Shown here piece by piece: positions 62,520 through 64,000 of a stretch of 64,000 bases of DNA. How positions within the stretch are numbered: position 1 is the first letter of the stretch; the number at the start of each line of letters is the position of its first letter. The DNA is from Hamiltosporidium tvaerminnensis (taxonomy: Eukaryota > Microsporidia > Dubosqiidae): the NCBI GenBank assembly GCA_022605425.2, contig CM061250.1:921501-985500 (forward strand). The letters run 5' to 3'. The translations under genes were made by a program, and so were the position numbers. A model generated the notes under the pieces. That model searched no databases, was not told the origin of the DNA, and saw only the letters and a list, made by a program, of their open reading frames with translations.

Positions 62520-62978
62520 ATGGAAAAAATATTAGAAAAATGTATTTTAGAGGAACTAAAAAGAGCAGGATATCAAAAATTCAATGCAAAAGCACTTTAT
62601 ATGTTTACTCAAACAACCATTGCACAAATCAAAACGAATTGTAATATTCTTTCTTCATTAACTCTGCATTCAATGAGAAGTAGATCTACACTTTTAGATG
62701 TAATGAATCTTATTAAATTAACAAAAATCGATTATTCTAATGTTTACAACCGACCAACAGTTAAATATGAAGTAGAAGAAGAACCAAAGCCAATCCAATT
62801 TAAAAGTTCTATTTCCTGTTCAGCAGAAAAATTTATTCATATTTACGATTTCATGCCAGATTTTCCACCTGTACATACATTTAAGAAATCATTTCTAAAA
62901 GAGAATAGAAGTGAAGATAAAAGTGAAAAAGTAAAACAAAGAATCGAACAATCTTTAAAAACAGAATCAAGTCTTTAA
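62520..62978 (+). CDS. TAF8: TFIID subunit TAF8-like, histone-fold protein
   Basis: 152 residues. The N-terminal 75 residues fit a histone fold of the bromodomain-associated type (LEELKRAGYQKFNAKALYMF ... LHSMRSRSTLLDVMNLIKL), which pairs with TAF10 in TFIID. Residues 107-124, HIYDFMPDFPPVHTFKKS, match the proline-rich TAF8 segment (P..P.FP.PHTY..T) that follows the histone fold and contacts TAF2/TAF6. The protein is about half the length of other TAF8 proteins; the remaining tail is basic and acidic mixed. SPT7 or TAF3 share the fold but not this downstream segment. CCC directly precedes the ATG. Confidence 0.8.
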   Translation: MEKILEKCILEELKRAGYQKFNAKALYMFTQTTIAQIKTNCNILSSLTLHSMRSRSTLLDVMNLIKLTKIDYSNVYNRPTVKYEVEEEPKPIQFKSSISCSAEKFIHIYDFMPDFPPVHTFKKSFLKENRSEDKSEKVKQRIEQSLKTESSL

Positions 62979-63178
62979 AAAATTATTGCTTGTTCTAAAG
63001 GACTACCAAAAAGAATCAATTTTTTATTCGATTAAATGTGATTTTAATTCTTCTGAAATAAAATTATAATATTAAATCTAAAATATAAAATTTGTTATAG
63101 AATTTCATTTTTAAGTATTTGTTTTGGTTAAATTGTTTTTTATATTTAATCTCAAATTTAATCTATTTTTAATTTTTT

Positions 63179-63300
63179 TTTTAGAATTTCTATCAATGAA
63201 GAGTCAGATTTAGAAGAAGAAATCGTAGTAGTTAAAGAAGCAAAAGGAAAATTTATAAAAGCCAGAAAGAAGTTTTAAACTGGAATTTTAGAATTTCTAT
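63179..63300 (+). mobile_element. R2-type retroelement, 3'-end fragment E with target duplication
   Basis: A piece of about 94 bp (63194-63287) holds only the last coding part of the element (atgaagagtcagatttagaa, gtagttaaagaagc). It is flanked by ttttagaatttctat at 63179-63193 and again at 63286-63300. The right repeat slightly overlaps the element end. Extreme 5' truncation plus a target duplication is the signature of target-primed reverse transcription. Confidence 0.7.
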
Positions 63301-63384
63301 TTCTATGAATTGATAGAATTGATTTCAATTAAAACAGACTTCAACTTAATTTTTTTGCTAAAAAATACCTTTAAAAAAATTTCA

Positions 63385-64000
63385 TTTAATAAAATTCTGG
63401 GTTAAAATAGGCTTACGATTTCTATGCATTTTCTTCTACCTCTTTAACCACTTCTGCCTCTTCTTCCAAATCCGACTTTCATCTATATTTACTTCGGTTC
63501 CTCTAAAGTGGTTCTTCCTTCTGAAATAAAGGGTGTATTATTTTTTGTTTTTAAATTTTTGGCACCATCTTCCTCTCCTTTCGCTTCTTTTAAAGAAAGT
63601 GTTGGTTCCTCATGCATATCTGCTCTCATACTAACACCCATTGACGCTCTCACTCAGCTCTCTTCGGCATTTGATCCAGACTCATGTCTTCTTCGTCTAT
63701 TAAAGGAAATCGTTTCGGCTATATTCTTAAGTACTAAAGACTGGATGTATGCCGCTACATTCATGGGGATTTCTAGTCTTTTAAGATGAGATTTATGGTA
63801 TTTTGTCACAATACCGTCCCAGGCCATCACATAAGGGATTATCTCAACACTACACTTATAAATAAGACCCAAATCATTGGTTAGCAGGTCATAATTCCTA
63901 TTTTTTTCAGTTTCGACTATTTGAAGTGAATCTTGGGAGTGATTCCTATTTCAATGTCTGTTATTTTATTCTTCTTCTTATCTAAAATATATATGTCTGG
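63385..64000 (-). mobile_element. R2-type retroelement, copy F (runs off window)
   Basis: Minus-strand copy starting with the common 3' end (atttaataaaattctggg) at 63385 and continuing past the right edge. Parts of the reading frame survive: YKCSVEIIPYVMAWDGIVTK, YHKSHLKRLEIPMN and the acidic tail, with RRRRHESGSNAEES at 63654-63872. It is among the best-preserved copies; whether it contains an upstream reverse transcriptase cannot be seen here. Confidence 0.85.

Overview
The window looks like nuclear DNA from a microsporidian parasite with a large, gene-poor, transposon-littered genome. It is very AT-rich. The recognisable genes are short, intron-free eukaryotic housekeeping genes, and several carry a CCC/GGG-type motif just before the ATG, a known microsporidian start signal. 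The GPN1, Pam18, exosome and TAF8 proteins are shorter than is usual for those families. Pam18 points to a relict mitochondrion (mitosome). About ten genes in 64 kb is a very low density for this group.

Layout. 1-3.3 kb: remains of an R2-type retroelement and of a 0.73 kb retroposon. 4.2-12.9 kb: the main gene cluster, with V-ATPase subunit C, a Prp22-like DEAH helicase, GPN1 GTPase, an exosome RNase PH-like subunit and a small coiled-coil protein. 13-20 kb: retroelement copies and decayed DNA. 20.3-27.1 kb: two broken members of a secreted leucine-rich-repeat family, facing each other across two old retroposon copies. 28-32 kb: the best-preserved retroposon, with a 19-bp target duplication, and another decayed R2-type copy. 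32-40.7 kb: a compositionally distinct, minisatellite-rich block with three minus-strand genes (an unidentified decapeptide-repeat protein, Pam18/Tim14, and a Rab GDP-dissociation inhibitor swollen by low complexity and interrupted by a frameshift). 40.8-42.3 kb: a complete but dead Tc1/mariner element. 43-44.5 kb: the polyadenylation factor Pfs2. 45-49.5 kb: another retroposon copy, two unidentified genes and a GC-rich repeat. 55.1-57.3 kb: an intact secreted LRR gene. 62.5-63 kb: a TAF8-like TFIID subunit, followed by retroelement ends.

The intact genes serve basic cell functions: organelle acidification (Vma5), splicing (Prp22), RNA polymerase II assembly (GPN1), RNA decay (exosome), 3'-end formation (Pfs2), transcription initiation (TAF8), vesicle traffic (GDI) and mitosomal protein import (Pam18). 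They do not form an operon-like unit.

The most unusual items are: (1) a roughly 730-bp non-coding retroposon family with 14-19 bp target duplications; (2) a 1.14-kb short form of an R2-like element that keeps only the zinc-knuckle and endonuclease end; (3) the 32-40 kb block, where strand asymmetry flips at each gene start. No CRISPR array, tRNA or rRNA gene was found.
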